Assembly (NCBI RefSeq): GCF_000759535.1
Contig: NZ_CP009455.1
Location: 3,286,001 to 3,350,000 of the forward strand
Direction of reading: 5' to 3'
Source: Pseudomonas cremoricolorata
GTDB lineage: Bacteria; Pseudomonadota; Gammaproteobacteria; Pseudomonadales; Pseudomonadaceae
DNA length: 64,000 bases
The notes below the pieces were generated by a model. That model was not told the DNA's origin. It worked only from the letters and a program-made list of their open reading frames with translations, and ran no database searches. Below, one piece after another: positions 20,802 to 29,588 of this stretch. Every line of letters starts with the position of its first letter. Position 1 is the stretch's first letter. A program made the translations under genes and the position numbers.

Positions 20802-22096
20802 GCGCGACCCGCGAAGTCAGGTTCACCGAGGCCGAGGTGCGCCGTCAGTCGGCCGACCGTTCCGTGCGTGACCTACGCGACCCGCGCCACCCCGGCCTGT
20901 ACCTGCGCTTCTGGTCCGATCGAGGCCGCGCCACCTGGCACTTGGTGCGGGGCAAGCGCTGGGTTCCGGTCGCCCGCTGGCCGGAGCTCGGCGTGTCGGC
21001 GGTGCTGGCCGAGCTGCCCGCGATCCGCCAGCGGCTGATGCGCGACCCGGCGACGGCGCCGATCGCCTCGGGCATGGCCACCGTGGGCCAGCTGCTGGAG
21101 TGGTACGGCGACCGCATGGCGCGCGACCGATCGCTGTCGGCCAAGCGCAAGGCCGGCGCCCGGTCGGCGATCACCCAGCACCTGCTGCCGTGCCTGCGTG
21201 ACCTGCCGCTGGCCGAGGTCAGCGCCGACGCGCTCGACAAGCACCTGATGTGGCCGTGCCAGGCGAAGGTGTCGGTGTCCTACCTGCGCCAGATGTTCGC
21301 GCTGCTGCTGACCGCCATGCGCCAGGCGCTCAAGCTGGGGCTGATCGACAGCAACCCCATGGCCGGCATGCGCTTCAGTGACTTCACCAAGGCCAAGATC
21401 CTGCCCAAGGCAGCGCGCCTGCGCGGCGTGCAACTGGCCGACCTGGTGCAGCAGCTGGCCCAGGCCTTCGAGGCCGCCCCGGGCGACGTCACGCTGGCGG
21501 TGATGATGCTGGCCCACGGCACGCGCATCGGTGAGACACGCATGGCGCGCTGGGACGACATCTCGCTAGCCGCCGCCGAGTGGTTCATCCCCGCAGCCAA
21601 CACAAAGACCCGCACCGAGCACCGCTTGCCGCTGACCGAGCAGATCAAGGCGTTGCTGATCCGCTACCGGGCCGGCCAGCAGGCCGAGGGCTACCAAGGC
21701 GTGTACCTGTTCCCCAACCGCCGCGGCCTGTGCTTGAGCGAGAGCCAGGCCAGCATGGTGTTCACGCGACTGGGGCAGGGCGCCTGGACCAGCCACGACC
21801 TGCGCAAGGTGTCACGCACCACCTGGACCGACCTCGGCATCGACGGGCACATCGGCGAGATGCTGTTGAACCACACGCTGGGCAAGATCGCCAGCACCTA
21901 CATCCACACCCAGGCCATGGAGCAGCGCCGCGCAGCGCTGGAGAAGTGGCACGGCTGGTTAGACGGGATCGGCTTTTCGGCGATTCACGGCCTTACAGAG
22001 ACCTTATCCGAGATTTCGCAGAATCCGGCGCAGCCAGCGGAATACGTGGGCTGCGATGGCCTTAGCGAATTTGTAATTAGCGAGGATTCGAAATGA
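20798..22096 (+). CDS. Second tyrosine recombinase in the replication module
   Basis: A 432-residue integrase-family protein. A DUF4102-like N-terminal region is followed by the core-binding domain (VGQLLEWYGDRMARDRSLSA) and the catalytic domain: Arg in HGTRIGETR near 242, HDLR in TSHDLRKVSR near 332, His in NHTLGK near 357 and Tyr in STYIHTQ near 367. All catalytic residues are present. It lies far from either att site and is coupled to its neighbours (ATGA overlaps), so it may resolve multimers or promote another site-specific event instead of integrating the phage. Function unproven. Confidence 0.88.
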   Translation: MSATREVRFTEAEVRRQSADRSVRDLRDPRHPGLYLRFWSDRGRATWHLVRGKRWVPVARWPELGVSAVLAELPAIRQRLMRDPATAPIASGMATVGQLLEWYGDRMARDRSLSAKRKAGARSAITQHLLPCLRDLPLAEVSADALDKHLMWPCQAKVSVSYLRQMFALLLTAMRQALKLGLIDSNPMAGMRFSDFTKAKILPKAARLRGVQLADLVQQLAQAFEAAPGDVTLAVMMLAHGTRIGETRMARWDDISLAAAEWFIPAANTKTRTEHRLPLTEQIKALLIRYRAGQQAEGYQGVYLFPNRRGLCLSESQASMVFTRLGQGAWTSHDLRKVSRTTWTDLGIDGHIGEMLLNHTLGKIASTYIHTQAMEQRRAALEKWHGWLDGIGFSAIHGLTETLSEISQNPAQPAEYVGCDGLSEFVISEDSK

Positions 22097-22341
22097 ATAT
22101 TTCCGAGCACGGGGCCGTCGCCTTTCTCTATGGACTGGAGGGTCGGATCACCGGCCAGTTGATCATTGATGAGTGGTTCGGCGTAGACCTCGGCGAGGAA
22201 GGTACCGTGGAACCGCGGAAAGGGGGCTTGTTTGGCCTGCGGCCTTTCGACAAGCCGATTGTGGCTGGCAGGGCAGTCGTGCCGCGCAGCCGAGCGGCCA
22301 AGCCTTGGCTTCGAGCCAAAAAGGGGCGTGTCCGCCAATGA
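22093..22341 (+). CDS. Hypothetical protein
   Basis: An 82-residue protein (MNISEHGAVAFLYGLEGRIT...) whose start overlaps the recombinase stop and whose stop overlaps the next start. The C-terminal half is Arg/Lys/Pro-rich, suggesting nucleic-acid contact. No family recognised. Confidence 0.7.
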   Translation: MNISEHGAVAFLYGLEGRITGQLIIDEWFGVDLGEEGTVEPRKGGLFGLRPFDKPIVAGRAVVPRSRAAKPWLRAKKGRVRQ

Positions 22342-22655
22342 GAAAAACCTACGGCCCGGCTCTGCACAAACAACAGATCGTCCTGGCGCGCTGCCCGGAT
22401 TGTCGGGGCAGAGCAGTAGTGAAGGGGGTCTTCTACGAACTGCCTTGCGGCCAGTGCAACGCCTCCGGCTGGGTATCAGCGCTCACCGGCGAGCCGCTGC
22501 CGCTGGAAGAACTTGTGACGCAGTTGGGGCTGCGGGTGCGTGAGCTGGAGCAGCAGGCCGGGCGCCAGCGCCCGAGCACGACCGGCGGCCCGGAATCTCA
22601 GTATCAAACGAATAACCGCCGCGGCGCCGGCGGCACCAATTACACCGGGGATTGA
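22338..22655 (+). CDS. DnaJ-like zinc-finger protein
   Basis: A 105-residue protein with two CxxC pairs, ARCPDCRGRAV and LPCGQCNASGW, forming one zinc ribbon near residues 18-45, then a short coiled segment and a disordered tail. Proteins of this kind precede the Q-like gene in many Pseudomonas phages. A regulatory role is possible. Confidence 0.75.
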   Translation: MRKTYGPALHKQQIVLARCPDCRGRAVVKGVFYELPCGQCNASGWVSALTGEPLPLEELVTQLGLRVRELEQQAGRQRPSTTGGPESQYQTNNRRGAGGTNYTGD

Positions 22656-22666
22656 GGGGAGAGGGC

Positions 22667-23008
22667 ATGAGCCATCTGCAAAGAAGTGCTGAAGAACTGC
22701 TGGAAAACTGGGGGCGCTGGGCGCTTATGGGTTCCGGCGTGGCTGGCTGTGCATCGAGAGAGAACACTGCTCTAGATGCGAGCATCACCGATGATGAGGC
22801 GCTGGTTATCGACCGTCTCATGGGCCGCCTCTGCCTGCGCTACGCCGAGTGCGGCGCAGTGTTGAGGACGTATTACATGGCGCGTGATCTATCGCTCAAG
22901 GATGCTGGCAAGAAGCTTGGCTTCAAGGAAGAGAAAACCCGGCAGTTGTGGAAGGCTGGCGTGGCCTGGGTAGATGGGGCTCTGGAAACGAGACGCCAAG
23001 CAGCTTGA
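22667..23008 (+). CDS. Q-like antitermination protein
   Basis: A 113-residue protein starting MSHLQRSAEELLENWGRWAL. It resembles the phage antitermination Q family: the conserved ENWGRW start, an all-helical body, LRTYYMARDLSLKDAGKKLG and a terminal HTH-like segment. It follows a GGGGAGAGGG ribosome site and lies directly before a strong promoter and an intrinsic terminator, the usual Q, pR', tR' arrangement for late-gene control. Confidence 0.82.
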   Translation: MSHLQRSAEELLENWGRWALMGSGVAGCASRENTALDASITDDEALVIDRLMGRLCLRYAECGAVLRTYYMARDLSLKDAGKKLGFKEEKTRQLWKAGVAWVDGALETRRQAA

Positions 23009-23033
23009 CTTCCCCGGTCCCGTAACGTATCTT
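23005..23033 (+). promoter_or_regulatory. Late promoter (pR'-like)
   Basis: TTGACT and TATCTT with a 17-bp spacer at the end of the Q-like gene. Transcripts would run into the terminator at 23091 unless modified by Q. Confidence 0.7.
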
Positions 23034-23090
23034 CCGTGCTACTTTGCGGTAGGTGCGCTAGAGCAAACACCTGACCGACTCTTTCATCAA

Positions 23091-23115
23091 GCCTCGGCAA
23101 TCGCCGGGGCTTTTT
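23091..23115 (+). terminator. tR'-like terminator downstream of late promoter
   Basis: Stem GCCTCGGC/GCCGGGGC (one G-T pair) with loop AATC and five T, about 55-60 bases after the predicted late transcription start. Confidence 0.8.
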
Positions 23116-23134
23116 CGTTTTTGTCCGCATGCAT

Positions 23135-23560
23135 TCATGCAGCTTGGACCGTGACAGCCAACCGTTTACCAAGCGCTGCCAAAGCCGCTTCAATCTGCTC
23201 CATCTTCGATGTGTGCATGAAATCTACCAGTCGATCGCCTTGTGACTGGTGAACGCCAAGCAACCGGCGCAGGTCGGCCTTACGCATGCCACGTTCCATC
23301 ATCGTGTTCCAAAGCAAGATCTTCGCCACGGTCACGGCTGGCAGGTAAATGACCTGCTCCCCTGGAAGTGGCTCGCTGGATTCTGGAATAGGTCTGCGCT
23401 GATCAACATAGATCGAGAGTGTCACTTCGATGGCGTCGACGGCCTCGCTTATCGCGTGCTCCCGGTCATCGCCGTAGCTGTTCAGCTCTGGAAGGTCGCG
23501 GCAGAACACCGCCAGGCCCGGCGTGGAGTCTTGCTCGAAGCGGATTGCGTAGTTGTACAT
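23135..23560 (-). CDS. hicB: HicB antitoxin
   Basis: A 141-residue antitoxin with an N-terminal HicB fold (MYNYAIRFEQDSTPGLAVFC, RDLPELNSYGDDREHAISEA) and a C-terminal HTH (ADLRRLLGVHQSQGDRLVDF) for operator binding. It follows hicA by about 50 bp in the usual toxin-first order. The start at 23560 follows GAGGAGTG. It is on the minus strand between the Q-like gene and the holins, so it is independent of the late operon. Confidence 0.93.
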   Translation of the reverse strand: MYNYAIRFEQDSTPGLAVFCRDLPELNSYGDDREHAISEAVDAIEVTLSIYVDQRRPIPESSEPLPGEQVIYLPAVTVAKILLWNTMMERGMRKADLRRLLGVHQSQGDRLVDFMHTSKMEQIEAALAALGKRLAVTVQAA

Positions 23561-23611
23561 GGTCACTCCTCGGAGGTGATCGTCCAGCATTCAGATAGGG
23601 TGAAGGGGCTC

Positions 23612-23791
23612 TCAGAGCCCCAGTTGTTTAATGATCGCTTTGCGGGTCGGTTCGGGCATTTCCTTTGATCCGTGGTCCGCAAACGTTGTCCTGTTGCCGT
23701 TCGGGGCGGTGACTTTGAAGTGGCTTCCTTTGCCTGCTTCGAAGGTCACCCCTTGGGCCTTCAACCATCGTCTGAACTCGCTGAACTTCAT
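23612..23791 (-). CDS. hicA: HicA toxin
   Basis: A 59-residue mRNA interferase of the double-stranded-RNA-binding type, starting MKFSEFRRWLKAQGVTFEAG, with the catalytic His in GKGSHFKV and the C-terminal PEPTRKAIIKQLGL helix. With HicB it forms a type II toxin-antitoxin pair that could stabilise the prophage or abort superinfection. The start at 23791 is the family start; upstream sequence is the promoter. Confidence 0.93.
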   Translation of the reverse strand: MKFSEFRRWLKAQGVTFEAGKGSHFKVTAPNGNRTTFADHGSKEMPEPTRKAIIKQLGL

Positions 23792-23819
23792 CACCTCGCC
23801 TCGTTGTTTGGATGATTCT

Positions 23820-23847
23820 ATTATACAACACTTCTGGTTTAATACAA
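23820..23847 (-). promoter_or_regulatory. hicAB promoter
   Basis: Minus strand TTGTAT, 16 bp, TATAAT. A direct repeat GTTGTAT overlaps both hexamers and is a candidate HicB operator. Confidence 0.65.
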
Positions 23848-23886
23848 CATTAAAGTTATATTTCTTGCTGCCGGGGAGTCGAGCGC

Positions 23887-24213
23887 ATGGATTTCTTTCA
23901 CCGCCTGCTCGAAAAGTGGGACTTGGGCATCGCAGGCTTGCTCGGCGCCCTTGTAGCCACACGCTGGCACAAAGACGACTTGCTGGACCGAAAGGCCTGG
24001 TTTCTGTTCCTGCTTACCGGGATGGCCTGCGCGCACTACCTGACGGGCATGGTCAGCGCCTACTTCGGGATCGTCGAGCCGCGCAGTGTTGCCGGCGTCG
24101 GGTTCCTGCTCGGCACGTTCGGCGGCTCGCTGATCGCCGCCGTGACGCGCGCCATCAAGGCCGCTGATCTCTGGTCTGTCATCAGGTCCAAGTTCGGAGG
24201 GCCTTCCCAATGA
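23887..24213 (+). CDS. Holin-like membrane protein
   Basis: A 108-residue protein with three hydrophobic segments (LGIAGLLGALVATRW, AWFLFLLTGMACAHYL and GVGFLLGTFGGSLIAAV) and a charged C-terminus, the class I holin layout. The start follows GGGGAG. It is paired by an ATGA overlap with a second three-segment protein, as in holin/antiholin pairs. The endolysin and spanins are 23 kb away at the end of the late operon. Confidence 0.75.
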   Translation: MDFFHRLLEKWDLGIAGLLGALVATRWHKDDLLDRKAWFLFLLTGMACAHYLTGMVSAYFGIVEPRSVAGVGFLLGTFGGSLIAAVTRAIKAADLWSVIRSKFGGPSQ

Positions 24214-24539
24214 TCCTTGAATATGTGAATGCGTTGGCTGCGGGCGTTATCGCGCTGTGGGCTTCCTGGGCGGTGCTGAGCGGCAAGGTACGCGACGGTG
24301 TGATCGGCAAGATTCTCTATGCGGTCATCGCCCTGAGCGGCTACGCCATACTGGCCCGCTCGGACCGCATGTTCTTCACGCCCAACACAGCCGGCGTCAC
24401 GATGCACGTTGCCCTGGCCCTGGCCGGTCTCCGTCACATGTTCATGCTGACCTATTGGCCGCGAGTGAAGCGCTGGATCTGCCGGCGCCTGGACTGCGAC
24501 CTGTGCAAGCGGGTTGATCAGCAAAAGCCGGGGAGCTGA
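24210..24539 (+). CDS. Second holin-like membrane protein
   Basis: A 109-residue protein with hydrophobic segments near 8-23, 35-50 and 65-82 and a basic, Cys-containing C-terminus (RWICRRLDCDLCKR). Which of the pair is the active holin and which the antiholin cannot be told from sequence. Confidence 0.72.
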   Translation: MILEYVNALAAGVIALWASWAVLSGKVRDGVIGKILYAVIALSGYAILARSDRMFFTPNTAGVTMHVALALAGLRHMFMLTYWPRVKRWICRRLDCDLCKRVDQQKPGS

Positions 24540-24542
24540 CTG

Positions 24543-24947
24543 ATGCCGCAAAGACCCCAAAGACCTTGCAACGCCCAAGGCTGCCGTGCCCTTCACCGTA
24601 ACGCGCATGGCTACTGCGACACGCACGCGGGAATCGCCGAAGAAAAGACCAAGGCTTGGGCGAGTCGGAAAGGATCGGGGCGAGGCGGCAGGCCGTGGAG
24701 GCGCAAGCGAGAGTACATCCTGAAGCGCGACGGATACCTGTGTCGCTGCGATGAGTGCGTGCGGCTTGGCAGAGTGCGGGAGGCGGATGAGGTTGACCAC
24801 ATCCTGGCTGTTGCGAAGGGCGGTTCTGACGCGGATGACAACCTGAGGGCGATCAATAGCGACTGTCACCGCAGGAAATCCCATGCAGAGCGAAAAATGG
24901 TCAAAAACTCACCAGAAATCTCATTAAATGAGAATTATTACCAATAA
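24543..24947 (+). CDS. HNH endonuclease
   Basis: A 134-residue HNH nuclease: CxxC ligands in YLCRCDECVRLG, the catalytic DEVDHILAVAKGGSDADDN segment, then LRAINSDCHRRKS. In cos phages with HK97-type packaging an HNH protein is encoded next to the terminase and is needed for cohesive-end cutting. Its place just before the small terminase fits that. The last 20 residues are AT-rich. Confidence 0.9.
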   Translation: MPQRPQRPCNAQGCRALHRNAHGYCDTHAGIAEEKTKAWASRKGSGRGGRPWRRKREYILKRDGYLCRCDECVRLGRVREADEVDHILAVAKGGSDADDNLRAINSDCHRRKSHAERKMVKNSPEISLNENYYQ

Positions 24948-25047
24948 TGCAGGGGGGAGGGTCAAAAGTTCAGACCTTTTCGGCCGGACACCGTCCGCCC
25001 AGTCGTTTTTTTACACCCGCGAAATATAAAGTTTAGTGGAGGCGCCG
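24948..25047. other. Candidate cos region
   Basis: This is the only gap between the HNH and small-terminase genes. It contains a short dyad CGGAC-ACC-GTCCG (24985-24997) within a GC-rich block next to a T7 run and an AT-rich tract. The position is standard for cos in HK97-type phages; the exact nicks cannot be read. Confidence 0.45.
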
Positions 25048-25527
25048 ATGCCAGGGGTTGCCGGGCGCTCCGGCCGTCGCCCAAAACCCACGGCCCAGAA
25101 GGCGCTGGCCGGCAATCCCGGCAAGCGGAAGCTGAACAAGGACGAGCCTGATTTCGCCCTTGTGACCAACGTCGATCCCCCCGAATGGCTGTGTGAGCAC
25201 GCTACCAGGGTGTGGCAGATGCTGGTGCCCGAGCTGCTGAAGGCGAAGGTGCTGGCGCTCACTGACCTGCACAACGTCGAGGCCTTTTGCACAGCCTATG
25301 GCAACTGGCGCATGGCCCAGGAGTCGGTGCGCAATCACGGCATCGTCGTTGCCGGCGCCACGGGCGGACCGGTGAAGAATCCGGCGCTCACCGCGGCGAA
25401 TGAAGCGATGCGCCAGATGGTCACCTTCGGCTCGATGCTGGGCCTGGACCCGGCCAGCCGCACGCGGATCATCGGCGGCAACAAGCAGAAAACCACCAAC
25501 GAGTTCGCAGCCCTACTGAGTATCTGA
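25048..25527 (+). CDS. Terminase small subunit, P27 family
   Basis: A 159-residue P27-type small terminase starting [20 protein letters not shown], with the conserved [11 protein letters not shown] block and a helical body ([20 protein letters not shown]) that recognises cos DNA. GGAGG precedes ATG 25048. It is followed directly by the large subunit. Confidence 0.92.
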   Translation: MPGVAGRSGRRPKPTAQKALAGNPGKRKLNKDEPDFALVTNVDPPEWLCEHATRVWQMLVPELLKAKVLALTDLHNVEAFCTAYGNWRMAQESVRNHGIVVAGATGGPVKNPALTAANEAMRQMVTFGSMLGLDPASRTRIIGGNKQKTTNEFAALLSI

Positions 25528-27254
25528 TGGCCAGAGCCAAGTACACCAACGTCGACAAGGCGATGACGTGGGCAAGGTCCGTTCTCAAGGGCAAGTTTCC
25601 AGCGTGCCGCTACATTCATCAGGCCATCGAGCGGCACTTCGAAGACGTCGCGGCGAGCCGCGCGAAGAACTACCCCTACAAGTTCGACCCGGCCAAGGCC
25701 GAGAAGAAGTTGCGGCTAATACAGCTGCTGCCGCACACCAAGGGCGAGTGGGCGTTCAAGCGGCAGCTGATCACCCTTGAGCCTTGGCAGTTGTTCGGCC
25801 TGGCCTGCACGTTCGGTTGGGTGCGCAAGAAAGGCGGGTACCGCCGCTTCCGCGAAAGCTACTGGGAAGTGCCGCGCAAGAACGGCAAGTCGGTGATCGC
25901 CGCCGGCGTCGGCATCAGTATGTTCACCGCCGACAACGAGTTCGGCGCCGAGGTGTACTCAGGCGCCACCACGGAGAAACAAGCGTGGGAGGTATTCCGG
26001 CCGGCCCGGCTGATGGTCAGCCGCTCGCCGATGCTGATCGAGGCGGCCGGTATCGAGGTCAACGCCTCAAACCTGAACATTCCGTCCAACGGCAGCCGCT
26101 TCGAACCATTGATCGGCAACCCTGGCGACGGTGCTTCACCGTCCTGCGCCATCATCGACGAATTCCACGAACACGATACCGCCGCCCAGTACGACACCAT
26201 GCTCACCGGCATGGGCGCCCGTCGACAGCCGCTGATGTTCATCATCACTACGGCCGGTCCAAACATCGCGGGGCCGTGTTATGACAAGCGCCGCCAGGTC
26301 ATTGAGATGCTGAACAGAACTGTCCCTGACGACGAGTTGTTCGGCTACATCTGGACCCTGGATGAGGGTGACGACTGGACCGACCCGAAAAATCTGGCCA
26401 AGGCCAACCCCTGCATAGGGGTGTCGGTATTCCAAGAGTATCTGGAGAGCATGCTGGCCAAGGCGCTCCGGTCAGCGCGATTTACAAACACCTTCAAGAC
26501 TAAGCACCTGAACCTTTGGGTGAGCGCGAAAACCGGCTTCTTCAACATGGAGAGCTGGAAGGCCTGCGAGGACAAGTCGCTCACGCTCGAGCAGTTCGAG
26601 GGCCAGGAGTGGGTTGCAGGCTTCGACCTGGCGCGCAAGCTGGACATGAACTCGCGGGCGCGTCTGTTCTGGCGGGAGATCGACGGAAAGATTCACTACT
26701 ACAGCGTGGCCCCGGCCTTCTGGGTACCGGAAGACACGGCCAACGACGTGGACAACAAACGCATGACCGAGCGCTTCCAGGCCTGGGTCAACACCGGCCA
26801 CCTCACGGCCACGCCCGGCGCCGAAGTGGATTACCGGGAAATCCTCGAAGACACCAAGGAAGCCAATAAGCTGGCGCCGATCAGGGAAAGCCCGATCGAC
26901 CCGCACGGCGCCACTGGCCTCAGCCACGACCTGGACGACGAAGGCTTCAACCCGATCACCATCACCCAGAACTACACGAACATGTCCGACGGCATGAAGG
27001 AACTAGAGGCGGCGATCGAGGCGGGGCGCTTCCACCATGACGGCAACCCGATCATGACCTGGTGCATCGGCAACGTGATCGGCAAAAACCTGCCTGGCAA
27101 TGACGATGTGGTGCGCCCTATCAAGCAGGGCGAAGACAACAAGATCGACGGCGCCGTGGCGCTGATCATGGCCACAGGCCGAGTCATGGCGCAGGCCCAG
27201 TCGGGTAACAGCGTCGATAACTTCATGGATGCCATTCGGAACCCAATCTACTGA
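25527..27254 (+). CDS. Terminase large subunit
   Basis: A 575-residue packaging ATPase/nuclease. Walker A is [12 protein letters not shown] near 115, Walker B is [10 protein letters not shown] near 206 and the nuclease motif starts at [14 protein letters not shown] near 362. It cuts the concatemer and pumps DNA into the prohead. The start overlaps the small-subunit stop by one base (TGATG), and the next small gene starts the same way. Confidence 0.95.
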   Translation: MARAKYTNVDKAMTWARSVLKGKFPACRYIHQAIERHFEDVAASRAKNYPYKFDPAKAEKKLRLIQLLPHTKGEWAFKRQLITLEPWQLFGLACTFGWVRKKGGYRRFRESYWEVPRKNGKSVIAAGVGISMFTADNEFGAEVYSGATTEKQAWEVFRPARLMVSRSPMLIEAAGIEVNASNLNIPSNGSRFEPLIGNPGDGASPSCAIIDEFHEHDTAAQYDTMLTGMGARRQPLMFIITTAGPNIAGPCYDKRRQVIEMLNRTVPDDELFGYIWTLDEGDDWTDPKNLAKANPCIGVSVFQEYLESMLAKALRSARFTNTFKTKHLNLWVSAKTGFFNMESWKACEDKSLTLEQFEGQEWVAGFDLARKLDMNSRARLFWREIDGKIHYYSVAPAFWVPEDTANDVDNKRMTERFQAWVNTGHLTATPGAEVDYREILEDTKEANKLAPIRESPIDPHGATGLSHDLDDEGFNPITITQNYTNMSDGMKELEAAIEAGRFHHDGNPIMTWCIGNVIGKNLPGNDDVVRPIKQGEDNKIDGAVALIMATGRVMAQAQSGNSVDNFMDAIRNPIY

Positions 27255-27418
27255 TGAACGCCGCGACGATCCTCTACCTGGTCACCGCGCTGCTGGGCTT
27301 CGCCCTGATGGTGGCGGGTGTATTCACTCTGGCCGGTACCGGCTGGGCTCTCATCACTGCCGCATGCAGCCTCTTTTGCATTGCGGCCTTTGTTCGTCAG
27401 GGGCTGATCAGTGGCTAA
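27254..27418 (+). CDS. Small membrane protein between terminase and portal
   Basis: A 54-residue frame starting in the terminase stop (TGATG) and overlapping the portal GTG start. It has two hydrophobic segments (ILYLVTALLGFALMVAGVF and ITAACSLFCIAAFV). Tight coupling on both sides supports translation. Similar tiny genes occupy this slot in HK97-type head modules; function unknown. Confidence 0.65.
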   Translation: MNAATILYLVTALLGFALMVAGVFTLAGTGWALITAACSLFCIAAFVRQGLISG

Positions 27419-28721
27419 CTCACTCACGCGGGCGCTGGGCGCTGCAGCCAGCCGACCCAAGGCGAGTATCAGCGACTGGGTGGGCAAGAAAATCCGCTTG
27501 AGCGACGGCGGCTTCTGGAGCAGCTTCATCGGCACGCAGTCCAGCAGCGGCAAGGCCGTAACCGTCGACAAGGCCATGCGCCTTTCTGCGGTATGGGCAT
27601 GCGTGCGCATCATCTCGACTTCGGTTGCTGGCCTGCCGTTGAACATCTATCGCCGCCTGCCTGATGGCGGGCGCGAAAACGCTCGGGATTTCCGCCTGTA
27701 CGACGTGCTCCACAGCAGTCCGAACGAAGACATGGCGGCATTTCAGTTCTGGCAGTCAGTGGTGGCCTCGATGCTGTTATGGGGCAACGCGTTTTGCGAG
27801 ATTCACCGGAACGGGGGAAGGGTGGTCGCCCTTGATTTCCTGCTGCCCTCTCGGGTGGATGTGGAAACCGATGACGATGGTCGCCTGATTTACTATTTCA
27901 AGCCCCGCAAGGGTGCCCGACGCCAGATCGAGCGGGCAGACATGTTGCACATTCCGGCGTTCACGCTGGACGGTCGGATGGGTATGTCCGCCATTCGCTA
28001 CGGTGCCGATGTGTTCGGCGCGGCGATGTCGGCGGATGACGCGGCAAACAGCACGTTCAAGAACGGCATGATGCCCACGGTGGGCTTTTCGGTCGACCGC
28101 ACCTTGACGCCCGCCCAGCGGGAAGACTTTCGCGAGTACGTAAAGACCATCAGTGGCGCACTCAACGCCGGCAAGAGTCCCGTTTTTGAGCAGGGAGTGA
28201 AACCCGAGCAGTTGGGTATCAAGCCTGCCGACGCTCAACTGCTGGAGTCCCGCGGACACAGCGTCGAGGAAATCTGCCGCTGGTTTGGTGTACCGCCCTG
28301 GATGGTGATGAAGACCGACAAGGGCAGTAACTGGGGCACGGGTCTGGAGCAGCAGCAGATCGCGTTCCTGACCTACTGCATCATGTCCTACACCGCGCCG
28401 ATCGAGCAGTGCATCAACAAGTTCTGCCTGACGGCAACCGATCGCATCAGCTACTACGCCGAGTACTCCCTGGAAGCGTTCCTGCGCGCCGACAGCGCCG
28501 GCCGCGCCGCCTACCTCAGCACCATGGGCCAGAACGGCTACATGACTCGCAACGAAGGGCGCCGCAAGGAAAACCTGCCAAGCATGCCAGGCGGTGACGT
28601 GCTGACGGTGCAGTCGAACCTGGTACCGCTGGACCAGCTCGGCAAGCAGGACACCCAGGAAACCGCCCGCAACGCTTTGAAGAACTGGCTCGGCGAGTCA
28701 GGCAACGCCTCTCAGGAGTAA
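27411..28721 (+). CDS. Portal protein, HK97 family
   Basis: A 436-residue phage portal. RLSAVWACVRIISTSVAGLP near the N-terminus, the LEFLLP/V-type middle (VVALDFLLPSRVDVETDDDG) and WFGVPPWMVM late are typical. It forms the dodecameric ring for DNA entry and tail attachment. It starts at GTG 27411, overlapping the small ORF upstream. Confidence 0.95.
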   Translation: MANSLTRALGAAASRPKASISDWVGKKIRLSDGGFWSSFIGTQSSSGKAVTVDKAMRLSAVWACVRIISTSVAGLPLNIYRRLPDGGRENARDFRLYDVLHSSPNEDMAAFQFWQSVVASMLLWGNAFCEIHRNGGRVVALDFLLPSRVDVETDDDGRLIYYFKPRKGARRQIERADMLHIPAFTLDGRMGMSAIRYGADVFGAAMSADDAANSTFKNGMMPTVGFSVDRTLTPAQREDFREYVKTISGALNAGKSPVFEQGVKPEQLGIKPADAQLLESRGHSVEEICRWFGVPPWMVMKTDKGSNWGTGLEQQQIAFLTYCIMSYTAPIEQCINKFCLTATDRISYYAEYSLEAFLRADSAGRAAYLSTMGQNGYMTRNEGRRKENLPSMPGGDVLTVQSNLVPLDQLGKQDTQETARNALKNWLGESGNASQE

Positions 28722-28724
28722 CCC

Positions 28725-29588
28725 ATGAAGCACAAGATTCAATCTCGCGGCTTGCGCAGCGAGGTGAGCCCGCGCGCGCTCGACAAATGGAATCCGGCTA
28801 TTCAGGCCGCCGTCGAAAGCACCGCCGAGACCATCACCGTGTATGGCGTGATCGGTGAGGACTGGTACGGGGAAGGCGTTACCCTCAAACGCATCGACGC
28901 CGCGCTGCGGGCTATCGGCGAGCGTGATGTGACCGTATACATCAACTCGCCCGGCGGTGACATGTTCGAGGGTATCGCTATCTACAACCGCCTGCTCGAG
29001 CACAGCCACAAGGTCACCACCAAGGTGCTGGGGATGGCGGCCAGCGCCGCGTCGATCATCTACCTGGCTGGCGCCGAGCGTCAGGTCGCCAGTAGCGCCT
29101 TCCTGATGATCCACAACTGCTGGACCTTCCTCGCCGGCAACCGCCACTACCTGCGCGACGTAGCCGATGACATGGAAGAGTTCGATGCCGCCATGGCCGA
29201 CCTCTACGCCGAGACTAGCGGCCAGACGCCTGACAGCATGGCGGAGCTGATGGATGACGAGACGTTCATCCGCGGCAAGCGTGCCGTGGAGCTCGGTCTG
29301 GCCACCAGCATCCTGGCCGCAGGCGAAGTCACTGAGCGCGAAACCGAAGAGACTGCCCAGGCCAATGCCCTGAAAGCCATGGACACGGCATTGGCCAAAG
29401 CCGGCATGCCCCGGTCCGAGCGCCGTGAACTGTTCGCCAGTTTCAAGTCCAGCATGCCTCGCGCTGCTGGCGGGGGTACGCCTCGCGCTGCCCTGACCGA
29501 CAAGCCGAACGCTGTCGCTCCCGACCTGTCGGCCTCTCTTGCCCAGGTCGCAGCAATCTCCAATCTCCTTAAAGGAACTTCGCGATGA
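28725..29588 (+). CDS. ClpP-like prohead protease
   Basis: A 287-residue protease: VYGVIGEDWYGEG, VTVYINSPGGDMFEGIAIYN, the Ser nucleophile in GMAASAAS near 105, the His in LMIHN near 127 and an acidic third residue downstream. It processes the capsid protein delta domain in HK97-type maturation. The C-terminal 80 residues are disordered and could act as a scaffold. Coupled to the capsid gene by ATGA. Confidence 0.93.
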   Translation: MKHKIQSRGLRSEVSPRALDKWNPAIQAAVESTAETITVYGVIGEDWYGEGVTLKRIDAALRAIGERDVTVYINSPGGDMFEGIAIYNRLLEHSHKVTTKVLGMAASAASIIYLAGAERQVASSAFLMIHNCWTFLAGNRHYLRDVADDMEEFDAAMADLYAETSGQTPDSMAELMDDETFIRGKRAVELGLATSILAAGEVTERETEETAQANALKAMDTALAKAGMPRSERRELFASFKSSMPRAAGGGTPRAALTDKPNAVAPDLSASLAQVAAISNLLKGTSR

